Source of the DNA: Candidatus Eisenbacteria bacterium
GTDB taxonomy: Bacteria > Orphanbacterota > Orphanbacteria > Orphanbacterales > Orphanbacteraceae
Assembly (NCBI GenBank): GCA_016930695.1
Contig: JAFGGD010000019.1
Span: forward strand, 1-35,618
DNA length: 35,618 nucleotides
Reading direction: 5' to 3'
Part shown: positions 1 to 9,127 of the stretch, piece by piece
Numbering within the stretch: the stretch's first letter is position 1
Layout: the number at the start of each line of letters is the position of its first letter
Program-made: the position numbers and the translations under genes
Notes under the pieces: generated by a model
The model's database searches: none
Told to the model about the DNA's origin: nothing
What the model saw: only the letters and a program-made list of their open reading frames with translations

Positions 1-306
1 CGGCCCCGAGAGGGAGCCCGGCGGCGGAAGGGAGGGTCGCCCCCCGCCCCTTCTCCTCGAAGGATCACGCCGTCCGTCCGGGGAGGAGGCGGAGGGGATG
101 GTGCTCCTTCGGTACCGGATTCTCTTTTCATGAATGTAGCGAGTGAAAGGATTTCCGGTACCGGAGAATCCCCCGGCGGGACCCCCGGGTGGTAGCGTCC
201 CCAGGGCGCCCTCTGGATCGCGGGGCGCCCTTCATGTTAAACTGAAGAGGCCGATTTCGCGCGGATCGCCCATATGGGAACCCCCTTTCCGAAAGCGAGG
301 TGCGCC
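1..306. other. intergenic region upstream of the first gene, with one hairpin
   Basis: No gene is supported here; open frames on both strands look like compositional noise. The first about 28 bases resemble the dispersed repeat seen near 14.65-14.80 kb and at the right edge. Positions 204-210 (GGGCGCC) and 224-230 (GGCGCCC) can form a 7-bp stem with a 13-nt loop, followed by TTCATGTT, which could be a weak terminator of something to the left or a 5' leader structure. GGTACCGGA-type words at about 111 and 161 are also echoed near 14,588. Confidence 0.4.
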
Positions 307-1724
307 ATGCGTCTCTTCGTACTCCTCCTTCTCCTTCTTGTCGCGGTCTCGACGGTTTTCGCCACCATTCCCTGGACGCCGGAGGACGCCGCCCGAGCCC
401 GGGAGTCCTTCGACGCCGGGGCGCGGGTTCTCCCGCCGGCGGAGGGTTTCCGTTTCTCCGGCAATCCTCTCGCCGATTACGACCTGGTCGCCTCATTCAT
501 CGCAGGAAAGCAGGTCACGGAGATCGCGAGTCCGCATTACGGCGGCATCCGGGAGGCGGAGCACATGATGGAGGTGATCCAGACCGACAACACCAGCGAG
601 TCGATCTGGATCTTCACCCGTTACTACGAGCTGACCGGCCAATCAACCTACATGGACAATCTGGACGCCTCTTGGACCTACGTGCTGAACCACCCCGCCT
701 ATAATGAGGAAGGGGGAGACGACCTGATCGGCGGCTACTATAGGATCTACAACTGCGGATGGGCGGTGCGGGCGGGGATAAGTACGAGCAGGTCACCGGA
801 GACACCACTTACCGTTCTTACGTCGACTCCTGCGCGAGTTATCTCGCCACCCATAACCTGTCGCGGCCGGGAACGACCGGCTTCTACGATCTGGTCAACC
901 CGCCCGTGCTCGCCTGGGGCGCGGGGAACCTCTACGCCTACGGCGAGGCGCGCGAGGACTCGGTCTGGAAGTACAGGGGTTGGAAGCGGGCGAACCGCGT
1001 GAAGGGTTGGGTCGACTCCGACCCGGCGATCATGAGCAACGAGGAGTGGGCGGTGAGCGGCGGGGCCGTCGCCTGGGGCCTGCTCGAATCGTACTTCCGA
1101 GTGAACGTGGGCGAGGAATCGCTCTGGGTCGAAACCTACGCGACGCTGATGGACACCGTCGCCGATCCAGGCGACTGGGAAAACGCCGCGAACGGTTGGT
1201 ACGCGCTCGGCCATAAGCGCGTGCAACGGTCCACCGGCGATCCCTATTGGGGAGCGCGCCACCAGTGGCTGACCGACTACCTGCTCGCTTTCGACACCGA
1301 CGATGACGGCGGGATTCAGGGGAACCCGGCGGACACGGACACGATGGACCACGCCTGGATCGCCGCCTATCTCGGCTTCATGTGCCTGGACCCGCTCATC
1401 GAAGAGGACACGGAGGTCGCCCTCGCCGGCGCCGGCGCGCCCGCCGCGCCGGTCACGCTTCTTCCGAACCGGCCGAATCCCTTTAACCCGTCGACGGAGA
1501 TCGCCTTCACGCTCCGGGAACCGGCGCGGGTGCGCCTCGGCGTGTTCGATGCGGCGGGCCGACTCGTGGCGCGCGTCGCCGACGGGGACTACCCGGCGGG
1601 CCGGCACGCCTTCTTCTGGGACGGGCGCGGGCGCGGCGGGTCGCCTTCACCGTCGGGCGTGTACTTCTGCCGGCTCGACGCGGGACGTTGGACTTCCACG
1701 AGGAAGATGGTCCTGCTACGCTAG
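307..1724 (+). CDS. secreted protein with C-terminal FlgD/T9SS-like sorting domain, interrupted by a frameshift near 770-780
   Basis: A secreted protein of unknown function, about 471 residues if repaired. The start at 307 gives a clear signal peptide (MRLFVLLLLLLVAVSTVFA) with a GCGAGG ribosome site just upstream. The reading frame opens at 307 and reads to about 775 (YNCGWAVRAG), then the same protein continues one frame over (GDKYEQVTGDTTYRSYVDSC) to the stop at 1724. Adding one G to the GGGG run near 773-777 restores a continuous frame. The repeated aromatic and helical segments in the middle look like an alpha/alpha-barrel or glycosidase-like repeat domain, which is only a guess. The last about 90 residues carry LLPNRPNPFNPSTEIAFTL and end in RKMVLLR, the FlgD-Ig/type IX-like sorting domain typical of FCB bacteria. 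The break may be an assembly error or a true pseudogene. Confidence 0.72.
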
Positions 1725-1753
1725 CCCTAGGGGCGTTCCTTTCATCCCGGTGA

Positions 1754-1803
1754 GGGTCCGGGTCGCCCGGCGCGATCCGATGGGGCGGCCGCGATCCGGA
1801 CCC
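1754..1803. other. 13-bp inverted repeat, possible terminator stem
   Basis: Positions 1754-1766 (GGGTCCGGGTCGC) pair with 1791-1803 (GCGATCCGGACCC) over 13 bp including one G-U pair, with a 24-nt loop. It begins 29 bases after the first gene's stop. No T tract follows (TTACGCCCC), so it is either a weak terminator or a 3' stabilising stem. Confidence 0.4.
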
Positions 1804-1879
1804 TTACGCCCCCGGTGCGCGGTCGCTGTGCGACCGTCCGGCCCCGGCTCGAATCGATTCCACGAGAGAGGTGTGTTTG

Positions 1880-2812
1880 ATGAGTTCCGACAATACGCTG
1901 CGGACTTTCGAGGAGTTGCGCCTCCGGGCGCGGGAGTCCGGCCCCAAGCGGGTCGCCGTCGTGGTCGCCGACGATGAGGTCGCCCTCACCGCGATCTCCC
2001 TCGCCGTGGAGCAGGGAATCGCCGAGGCGGTGCTGGTCGGCGACGGGAAGAAGATCCGCGGCAAGGCGGAGGCGCTCGGCCTCGGCGCCCTCGCGGCGCG
2101 CGCGACCTTTGTCGCCGCCGCCGGGCCGGAGGAGGCGGCCGCCGCCGCGGTCGCGCGGGTCCGCGGGGGGGAAGTGGACATCCTCCTCAAGGGGCATCTG
2201 CGCACCGACCAGCTCCTCCGCGCGGTGCTCGACAAGGAAAGGGGGCTTCGCACGGGGCGCACGCTCAGCGACGTGCTCCTCTACGAGGACGTCTGTTCCG
2301 GCGGGCGGCGCTTGGTGGGGATCACCGACGGCGGGCTGAACGTGCTCCCCACGCTGGAGCAGAAGAGGGAGATCGTCGAGAACGCCCTCCCGGTGATGCG
2401 CGCCCTCGGAATCGACCGCCCGCGGGTGGCGGTGATGAGCGCCACCGAGGCGGTCTCGGAGAAGCTCCCCTCGACGGTGGACGCCCGGGAGCTGACCCGC
2501 ATGGGAGAGGAGGGGGTCTTCGGCGACGCCGAGGTCTACGGGCCCCTGGCGCTGGACAACGCGCTTCTCCTCTCCGCCGCCGAGGCGAAGGGGATCACCT
2601 CCGTCGTGGCGGGCCGGGCGGACGTCATGGTGGTGCCCAACATCGAGGCGGGCAACCTACTCGGTAAGGGAGTCAAGTATTTGGGTGGCAGCGCCTGCGG
2701 CCACGTCATCATGGGGGCCACGGTGCCGGTGCTGATCCCTTCCCGGGTGGAGAGCGCCGAGGACAAGCTGAACGCCGTCGCCTTGGGGGTAATCATCCAT
2801 GCGGGAGCGTGA
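1880..2812 (+). CDS. ptb: phosphate butyryltransferase (phosphate acyltransferase)
   Basis: Transfers an acyl group (butyryl or branched-chain) from CoA to phosphate, giving acyl phosphate for the kinase encoded next. The 310-residue length fits the PTA_PTB family. Visible family features are the N-terminal Rossmann-like stretch (RVAVVVADDEVALTAISLAVEQGI), the LLKGHLRTDQLLRAVL segment, and the C-terminal VPNIEAGNLLGKGVKYLGG plus GHVIMGATVPVLIPSR, which are characteristic of Ptb. The ATG at 1880 is preferred because GAGAGG ends about 8 bases upstream; a GTG at 1871 in the same frame lies directly on that site. The gene overlaps the kinase gene by 14 bases, so the two are surely cotranscribed. 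Actual acyl specificity cannot be read from the sequence. Confidence 0.9.
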   Translation: MSSDNTLRTFEELRLRARESGPKRVAVVVADDEVALTAISLAVEQGIAEAVLVGDGKKIRGKAEALGLGALAARATFVAAAGPEEAAAAAVARVRGGEVDILLKGHLRTDQLLRAVLDKERGLRTGRTLSDVLLYEDVCSGGRRLVGITDGGLNVLPTLEQKREIVENALPVMRALGIDRPRVAVMSATEAVSEKLPSTVDARELTRMGEEGVFGDAEVYGPLALDNALLLSAAEAKGITSVVAGRADVMVVPNIEAGNLLGKGVKYLGGSACGHVIMGATVPVLIPSRVESAEDKLNAVALGVIIHAGA

Positions 2813-3887
2813 GAAGGAACTGCGGATCTTGGCGATCAACCCGGGGTCCACGTCGACCAAGATCGGGTATTTTAGGGACGAAACGGCGGAGTTCGTAGAA
2901 ACGATCCGCCACGGGGACGAGGAGATGGCTCCCTTCGCGCGGTTGCCGATGACGGCCCAGCTCGATTTTCGGCTCGGCGCGGTCCGCTCGGCGCTGGAGG
3001 GACGCGGAGTCGATCCTCTCGCCATCGACGCGGCGGTCGGCCGGGGCGGGCTGCTGAAGGCGCTCCCGAGCGGCACGTTCGTCGTGACCGAGGCGATGCT
3101 TCGCGATCTTCGAGAGGCCGCGCGGGGGGACCACGCCTCCAACCTGGGCGGCCAGCTCGCCCGGAGCCTCGCCGACGCGGCGGGCGCTCCGGCTTTCATC
3201 GTCGATCCGGTCAGCGTGGACGAGTGGCCCCCCGTCGCCCGCCTCTCCGGGCGGAAAGGGATGGACCGCCCCTGTCTCTCCCACGCGCTCAACACCAAGG
3301 CGACCGCCAAGCGATACGCCCGGGAGCGTGGTGAGCGGTACGACGCGCTCCGCCTCGTGGTGGCCCACCTGGGGAGCGGGATCAGCGTTTCCGCGCACGA
3401 GGGGGGGCGGATGATCGACGTGACCAACTCGCGCGAGGAGGGGGCTTTCTCCACCGAGCGGACAGGCACCGTTCCCTGCATGGGGCTTGTGAAACTCTGT
3501 TTCTCCGGCGAACACGATCGCAAGGAGGTCGAGAGGATGCTCTTTCGCGAGGGGGGGCTTCAATCCTATTTAGGGACAAAGGATCTGATGGAGGTGGTCC
3601 GCCGGATCGACGAAGGGGACGCCGAGGCGGAGTTGGTTTTCCGCGCCATGGCCTATCAGATCGCCAAGGAGATCGGCGCCATGGCGACCGTGCTCCGCGG
3701 CGAGGTGAACGCGATCCTGCTGACCGGCGGCATGGCCCACGAGGAGAGGTTGATCGACCAACTCCGGGAGAGAATCGGGTGGATCGCGCCGGTTCGCCTC
3801 TATCCGGGCGAGGACGAGCTGCGGGCTCTCGCCGAAGGGGCGCTTCGCGTGCTTCGCGGGGAGGAAGAATCGATCCATTACGAGTAA
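2799..3887 (+). CDS. buk: butyrate kinase
   Basis: Cytoplasmic acetokinase-family enzyme that converts acyl phosphate plus ADP into the carboxylic acid plus ATP, completing substrate-level phosphorylation with Ptb. The product has 362 residues, the usual size. The N-terminal phosphate-binding segment INPGSTSTKIGYF, the VVAHLGSGISVSAHEGGRMIDVTNS block and the ILLTGGMAHEERL block are all hallmark acetate/butyrate kinase (ASKHA fold) signatures. It overlaps ptb by 14 bases. A strong hairpin with a T tract follows 24 bases after the stop. In other bacteria this pair serves butyrate formation or use of branched-chain amino acids; no other fatty-acid genes are nearby, so the direction of flux is open. 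Confidence 0.92.
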   Translation: MREREKELRILAINPGSTSTKIGYFRDETAEFVETIRHGDEEMAPFARLPMTAQLDFRLGAVRSALEGRGVDPLAIDAAVGRGGLLKALPSGTFVVTEAMLRDLREAARGDHASNLGGQLARSLADAAGAPAFIVDPVSVDEWPPVARLSGRKGMDRPCLSHALNTKATAKRYARERGERYDALRLVVAHLGSGISVSAHEGGRMIDVTNSREEGAFSTERTGTVPCMGLVKLCFSGEHDRKEVERMLFREGGLQSYLGTKDLMEVVRRIDEGDAEAELVFRAMAYQIAKEIGAMATVLRGEVNAILLTGGMAHEERLIDQLRERIGWIAPVRLYPGEDELRALAEGALRVLRGEEESIHYE

Positions 3888-3911
3888 AGAAGAGAATGAG
3901 GGGATACTCGA

Positions 3912-3940
3912 GGGCTCGGCTCGCGCCGGGCCCTTTTTTT
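3912..3940 (+). terminator. intrinsic terminator of ptb-buk
   Basis: Stem GGGCTCGGC (3912-3920) pairs with GCCGGGCCC (3925-3933) over 9 bp with one G-U, loop TCGC, followed immediately by seven T (3934-3940). The T tract runs into the stop codon of the convergent histidine kinase gene (3939-3941), so the two transcription units are separated with no spare DNA. Confidence 0.85.
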
Positions 3941-6900
3941 ACGCGGTGGGCGGGGAGGCGCCTTCCTCCGGCGGGGCGCCGGCGGAGACGATGGCGTCGA
4001 TGGAGGGGAGGAGGCGCTCCACTTCCGTCTTGAGGCGGGCGAACGCCTCGCCCGTATCGGCGAGGCGACCCTCCCTGGCGAGTTCCTCGATCTCCCCGGC
4101 GGCGCGCACCGCCTCGGTGGCGCAGACGCTCCCGAGGGAGCCGCGGAAGCTGTGTGCCGCCCGCTCCAGCGCCTCGCCGTCGGCGCCCGCGAAAGCGTTC
4201 TCGATGTTGGAGAGGAGGCGGGGCATGCTCTCGGAAAGAATCCCGGCGATCTCCCGAAGGAGTTCTTCGTCGTCGTCGACGAGGGCGAGCGCCGCCCGCA
4301 GATCGATCCCGGCGAGCGCCGGCCCTTCCTCCGCACCGCCGCCGGAGGGGGCGCGGTCCTCCGGACCTTCCCCCCCGCCGATCGCCCGGAGCGTCTCGAA
4401 GAGAACGGCGGGACGGATCGGTTTGGAGAGATAGGCGTCCATCCCGGCGGCGAGACAGGTCGCCTCGTCCTCCTTGCGCGCGTGGGCGGTGAGCGCCACG
4501 ATCGGCGTTCGCCCGCCGCGCTCCTCCTCGCCGCGACGAATCGCCCGCGTCGCCTCCAGTCCGTCCATACGGGGCATTTGTACGTCCATAAGGATCACGT
4601 CGAAACGATCACCCTCCCAGATCCGCACCGCCTCGGCGCCGTCCGCCGCGACGATCACCCGGTGCCCCGCCTTTTCCAGCATCCGGACCGCCAGGCGCTG
4701 ATTGACCGGATGGTCCTCGGCGAGGAGGATTCGGAGGGACTTGTCGGCGAGGGGGATCCGCCTATCGCTCTCCCCCCGATCCGGAGCGCGCCGCGAAGCG
4801 ATTCGGAGCGCCGCGGCGATCGCGTCCCGCAAGGGTCCGGCGAGGACCGGTTTGACGAGACGGGGCGTTCCGGCGGGCGGCCCGTTTCCGTCCGTCTCGG
4901 GCCGCCGGTTCGCATCGACCATCAACACCACCGGAACCGGATCGCCTTCTTCGACCGGGAGGCGCCTCAGGAAGGCGGGGCCGTCCGTGCCGGGGAGTCC
5001 CGCGTCGACGAGCAGCAGGGAGAAGGCGCCCCCGCTTCTCCGCCTCTCCGCGATCCTTTCCCACCCCTCCTCGGCGTTCGACGCGGAGGTCGTTTCCATC
5101 CCCCAGTGGCGGAGGATCTCTTCGAGCGCGCGCCGCGCCGATTCGTTGTCGTCCACGACGAGCGCGGAGAGGCCTTGCAACGCGGGCCCCACGCCGGAAG
5201 GTTCCGGCGTCGGGGTCTCCTCGTCGACGCGGAGTGGGTGGCGGACGCGGAAGGTGCTGCCGCGGTCCGGTTCGCTCTCCAGGGTAACGGAGCCGCCCAT
5301 CATCTCGGCGAGGCGTAAAACGATCGACAGTCCGAGGCCGGTGCCGCCGTGCCGTCGCGTCACCGAGCCGTCCGCCTGCGTAAAGGAGAGGAAGATGCGG
5401 TGCTGCTGCTCCGGCTCGATCCCGATGCCGGTGTCGATCACCGCGATCTCCAGCATTTTTCGGTCGCCGCCCGCATCCACCGCGCTTACCTCCACGCGGA
5501 TCTCGCCCCGTTCGGTGAACTTGATCGCGTTGCCGACCAGGTTGACCAGAATCTGGCGGAGCCTGAGCGGGTCGCCGATCAGACGGTTCGGCAATCCCGG
5601 CTCGATTCGGCAGACCAACTCCAGCCCTTTGTCGTGGGCGCGGAGCGCGAGGGCGCGGAGCGTGTCGTCCAGAAGCCCGCGGAGCGCGAAGGGGATTTCG
5701 TCGATTTCCAGTTTGCCCGCCTCGATCTTGGAGAAGTCGAGGATATCGCCGATCACCGCCATCAGCGATTCCGCCGATTCGCGGGTGGTTTCGAGGTATT
5801 CGCGCTGCTCTTCGTTCAGGTCCGTTTCGAGCGCGAGGCCGGTCATGCCGAGGATGCCGTTCAGCGGAGTGCGGATTTCGTGGCTCATGTTCGCAAGGAA
5901 CTCCGACTTCGCCCGGCTCGCCTCGATTGCCGCGTCCCGCGCCCTCTCCAACCGGCGTTCCGCGCGTTTCCGATCGGTCACATCCGTTTTCACGGCGATG
6001 AAGTGTGTGATCTCTCCCCTCTTGTCGAGCACCGGCGTGATGGTGGTCTCTTCCACGTAGTCCCGGCCGCCTCGTTGGCGGCTGAGCAGTTCCCCTTTCC
6101 AGACCCGTCCCTCGCGGACGATGGACCAGACGTTCCGGAAGAAGCTCTCCGGGTGGGTCGATTGCTGCGGCAGGAAAAGATCCCGGCCGAGCGTCTCTTC
6201 GGCGGTTGTCCCGGCCAGGGCGAGGAAAGCGGGATTGCACCAGACCAAGCGTCCCCGCTCGTCGGCGATCCCGACCGCGTTCGCCGCCGACTCGAGCGCC
6301 GTCTCCTGGAGCCGCAGACGAAGCTGAGCGCTCTCGATGTCCTCCTCGACGCTCCGGAGGAAGAGATTGAGAAAGAGGAAGAGGGCCGCGCCGATCGCCA
6401 GGCTGAGGAGGCCGGCGCGCAGGGCGGTGGCGCGCGCGGCGGCGAGTCTGACCGAACCGCTACCCATGACCGCGATCTCGCCGAGACGCTCGCCGGAAGC
6501 GCTGAGCAGGGGGATGAACCCGGTGAGATAGAGGTTCCCTTTGTAATGAGTTTCCAGCGGAGAGCCGTGAGTGTGGATTCGTTCGCTGCGGAAATGCTTC
6601 TCCAGTTCCGGCGGAATGCGCTCCACCGTACGATCCACGATCACGACATCGGGGTAGCGGTCCCAATCCGACTCGCGGCCGAGGGAACTCATCCCCCGTT
6701 CCCAGTACTCCCTCACCAGGTTCCGTTTCTGGAGCGCCACCACGACCTCCTGGCCCGGCACGGTCCCGATGCTTCCGGTGATGGAGACGATCTCCTTCCC
6801 CAGCTCGACGTAGCCGATCAGGCGTCCCTTATGAAACCAGGGCGTGATCACCCGCAGCGTGAGGAAGCCGCTGTAGAGCTCGAGGTCGAGTCCGGAACTC

Positions 6901-7334
6901 GGGGCGCCGGTCTTTTCCGCCTCGCGAGCCGTGAAGCGGTGGATCATGTCGCCGTGGAGCTCGGGACGGTGCACGCGCAGAAAGTCGATTCGGTTGGGGA
7001 GGAGGAAATTGAAATGGGTGATGCCGTGTTCTCTCCGGAGGTCTTCGTAGAGAGGCGCCGTTGCTTCGAGAAGTCCTTCGCGGTCGCCGGCGAGGAAACG
7101 GTTCCGCACCCCGCCGTCCCGCATGATCGCTTCGAGCGCCGCGCTCATCAGCCGTGTTTCCGTTTCCTGGTCGCGCCGGAAGGAATCCCGCGCTTCGCGC
7201 AGGTCTTCGGCCAGGCTTTTCCGGGCGCCCGCCTTCTCGAGGAGAAAGATGGAGAGGACGAACACGGCGAGCATGCCGACGAGGGCGACCGTCAGCGGCA
7301 CGAGGATTCTCGATTTCAATCCGGGACGGTGCAT
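3939..7334 (-). CDS. hybrid sensor histidine kinase with two receivers and Hpt domain
   Basis: A 1131-residue membrane phosphorelay protein of BarA-like layout. From the N terminus: TM helix about 9-31; an extracytoplasmic Cache-like sensor about 35-305 (NFLLPNRIDFLRVHRPE); TM2 about 308-326; a PAS domain about 340-460; HisKA with SHEIRTPLNG, phospho-acceptor His485; HATPase_c about 590-700 (NAIKFTERG, DTGIGI, GGTGLGLSI); a degenerate-looking first receiver with Asp777; a canonical second receiver (LMDVQMPRMDG, Asp917); and a C-terminal Hpt domain with AHSFRGSLG, His1061. The ATG at 7334 is chosen for its GGAGAGG site and because TM1 begins at once; the open frame extends 106 codons further upstream without family-like sequence. 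No DNA-binding response regulator lies beside it, so its output partner is elsewhere. The ligand is unknown. Confidence 0.92.
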   Translation of the reverse strand: MHRPGLKSRILVPLTVALVGMLAVFVLSIFLLEKAGARKSLAEDLREARDSFRRDQETETRLMSAALEAIMRDGGVRNRFLAGDREGLLEATAPLYEDLRREHGITHFNFLLPNRIDFLRVHRPELHGDMIHRFTAREAEKTGAPSSGLDLELYSGFLTLRVITPWFHKGRLIGYVELGKEIVSITGSIGTVPGQEVVVALQKRNLVREYWERGMSSLGRESDWDRYPDVVIVDRTVERIPPELEKHFRSERIHTHGSPLETHYKGNLYLTGFIPLLSASGERLGEIAVMGSGSVRLAAARATALRAGLLSLAIGAALFLFLNLFLRSVEEDIESAQLRLRLQETALESAANAVGIADERGRLVWCNPAFLALAGTTAEETLGRDLFLPQQSTHPESFFRNVWSIVREGRVWKGELLSRQRGGRDYVEETTITPVLDKRGEITHFIAVKTDVTDRKRAERRLERARDAAIEASRAKSEFLANMSHEIRTPLNGILGMTGLALETDLNEEQREYLETTRESAESLMAVIGDILDFSKIEAGKLEIDEIPFALRGLLDDTLRALALRAHDKGLELVCRIEPGLPNRLIGDPLRLRQILVNLVGNAIKFTERGEIRVEVSAVDAGGDRKMLEIAVIDTGIGIEPEQQHRIFLSFTQADGSVTRRHGGTGLGLSIVLRLAEMMGGSVTLESEPDRGSTFRVRHPLRVDEETPTPEPSGVGPALQGLSALVVDDNESARRALEEILRHWGMETTSASNAEEGWERIAERRRSGGAFSLLLVDAGLPGTDGPAFLRRLPVEEGDPVPVVLMVDANRRPETDGNGPPAGTPRLVKPVLAGPLRDAIAAALRIASRRAPDRGESDRRIPLADKSLRILLAEDHPVNQRLAVRMLEKAGHRVIVAADGAEAVRIWEGDRFDVILMDVQMPRMDGLEATRAIRRGEEERGGRTPIVALTAHARKEDEATCLAAGMDAYLSKPIRPAVLFETLRAIGGGEGPEDRAPSGGGAEEGPALAGIDLRAALALVDDDEELLREIAGILSESMPRLLSNIENAFAGADGEALERAAHSFRGSLGSVCATEAVRAAGEIEELAREGRLADTGEAFARLKTEVERLLPSIDAIVSAGAPPEEGASPPTA

Positions 7335-7642
7335 CGCCTCTCCGGTGGGGAAACACGGCGCGGCCCGCCGTTCTCCCGCGGACACGGGGAACGGACCGTC
7401 CGGTTCGCCGCCCGGCGGCTCGGACCGAACGACCCACGCTCGGAGAATCGACATTCCGGGGGCGCTTCTTGAGAAGAACCGTCGCGCTTTCAGGAAGTTA
7501 GGCGCCCGTGCCCGGATCGCCGCCTTGCCCCGGCCGGGCGCTTGGGGTAGTCTGGGCGGGTTCCCGGGGGGATCTTCAGCGGGGGCGTCCCGGTGCCGAT
7601 CCTCCTTGTCCGGGAGGGTTTCCCGGGGAAACGGGGAGATCG
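7335..7642. other. divergent spacer between histidine kinase and nucleotidase genes
   Basis: About 308 bases without a supported gene. It must hold promoters for both divergent genes. The only structure noticed is a small imperfect dyad CTTCTTGAGAAG at about 7465-7476. A weak plus-strand hexamer pair (TTGCCC, 17-base spacer, TAGTCT, about 7525-7553) is too poor to call. Confidence 0.4.
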
Positions 7643-9118
7643 ATGGCGTCACGAAGGGAGAGGGGGCTCTCGGAGCGGGTCTATCTGACCGGCACTTTCG
7701 CCGAAGAGCGGCGGATCCCGCGGCGGCAACGCGTGTTCTGCAACCGGAACCTCCGCCTCACCTCGAACGGCGCGATCGGATTCGATCTGGACCACACACT
7801 CGCCCACTACGATCCCCTTCAGGTGGAGGAGCTCGCTTTTCGCGCGACGCAGCAGAAGCTGGTCCGCAAGCTCGGCTACCCCGCGGCGGTCTCGAACATA
7901 CGCTACGACCCGGAGTTCGTCATCCGGGGGCTGGTGATCGACCGCCGTAAGGGGAACATCGTCAAGATGAACTACCACAAGTACGTGACCCGGGCGTTCC
8001 ACGGCCGGAAGGAGCTGAGCCGGGAGCAACTCGAAACGTACCGCCGCGCCCGGATCAACCTTTCCTCGGAGAGGTTCGTGTCGGTGGACACTCTCTTCCA
8101 CCTTCCCGAGGTGTACCTCTACCTTTCCATTATCGATTTGCTGGAGGAGCGGGGGGAAAAGCCCAACTTCGTTCAGATCTATAAGGACGTGCGGGCCATG
8201 ATCGACCAGGCCCACGCCGACGGCAGCATCAAGAACGTGATCCGCGGGAATCCGTCCCGCTTCATCCGGATCGATCCCAAGCTGGTGCAGGTGATTGACG
8301 AGTTTCGCACATGGGGGAAGAAGATTTTTCTGCTCACCAACTCGGAGTATTACTACGCCGACGTGTTGATGAACCATCTCTTCCACAAACGCCCCGCCTC
8401 GGACACACGCCACTGGACCGATTTTTTCGATCTCATCATCACCGAGGCGGCGAAACCCGGTTTCTTCGACGAGGGGACCCGCCGGAAGCCGGCGCCGATC
8501 CGCAAGACCACCCACCCGGAGGCGTACAAGGGCGGGAGCGCGCGTTTCCTGGAGGAGCGCGTCGGTCACCGGGGAGACGAGATTCTCTATTTCGGCGATC
8601 ACACCTACGGGGACATTTTAAGGGCGAAAAAGTCGGCGGGGTGGCGGACCGCCATGGTCGTTCCGGAGCTGGAACAGGAGCTGAAGATCACCCTGGAGCT
8701 GCAGCCGAAGCTGCGGATCTACTCGGGGCTTTCGGAGGAACGGGACCGGATCGACATGGAGAGGGCCGCGCTCGAGCGGGAGCAGAACCGTCTCCGCATG
8801 CTGAGCCGGGAGAAGGCGCTTCCCCGTGTGCTGAGCCGCCGGGAGTCGAAGATCGCGATCCTGCAGGCGGAGATCGACGCACGTTCCCGGGAGATCGCCG
8901 ATCTGGCCGAGCAGACCGCGACGCTCTGGCGGGAGTGCGAGCGCCGGTACAATCGGATCTGGGGGCCCCTCTTCCGCGAGGGGAACGAGCCGAGCCGTTT
9001 CGGCCACCAGGTGCGCGATTTCGCCTGCGTGTACACGAGCCGGGCGAGCAATTTCCTTTTCTACTCCAAGGATCACTACTTCCGATCCCCCGTGGATCTT
9101 ATGCCCCACGAGATGTAG
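7643..9118 (+). CDS. HAD superfamily 5'-nucleotidase, cN-II-like
   Basis: Probable cytosolic purine 5'-nucleotidase, 491 residues, of the HAD-IG/NT5C2-like family that dephosphorylates IMP/GMP-type nucleotides. HAD motif I is FDLDHTLAHY with catalytic Asp48 and Asp50. Motif II is in KIFLLTNSEYYYAD, and the C-terminal motif is LYFGDHTYGDILRAKK. A long charged helical stretch follows (about 370-450), as in the family. The ATG at 7643 is chosen for the ACGGGGAG site and because upstream sequence is low-complexity. The stop is followed within 9 bases by the SDR gene, whose ribosome site overlaps this stop, so the two form an operon. The substrate is inferred from family only. Confidence 0.85.
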   Translation: MASRRERGLSERVYLTGTFAEERRIPRRQRVFCNRNLRLTSNGAIGFDLDHTLAHYDPLQVEELAFRATQQKLVRKLGYPAAVSNIRYDPEFVIRGLVIDRRKGNIVKMNYHKYVTRAFHGRKELSREQLETYRRARINLSSERFVSVDTLFHLPEVYLYLSIIDLLEERGEKPNFVQIYKDVRAMIDQAHADGSIKNVIRGNPSRFIRIDPKLVQVIDEFRTWGKKIFLLTNSEYYYADVLMNHLFHKRPASDTRHWTDFFDLIITEAAKPGFFDEGTRRKPAPIRKTTHPEAYKGGSARFLEERVGHRGDEILYFGDHTYGDILRAKKSAGWRTAMVVPELEQELKITLELQPKLRIYSGLSEERDRIDMERAALEREQNRLRMLSREKALPRVLSRRESKIAILQAEIDARSREIADLAEQTATLWRECERRYNRIWGPLFREGNEPSRFGHQVRDFACVYTSRASNFLFYSKDHYFRSPVDLMPHEM

Positions 9119-9127
9119 GAGGGCGCC

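Noticed and set aside
760-785. Programmed ribosomal frameshift in the first gene
   Set aside because: No slippery heptamer or following pseudoknot is visible; a lost G in a run explains the break more simply.
5349-7472. A 707-codon open frame on the plus strand, opposite the histidine kinase gene
   Set aside because: It is antisense to a gene with all kinase motifs, reads as low-complexity Arg/Glu/Pro-rich sequence and has no recognisable domain; long empty frames are expected at this GC content.
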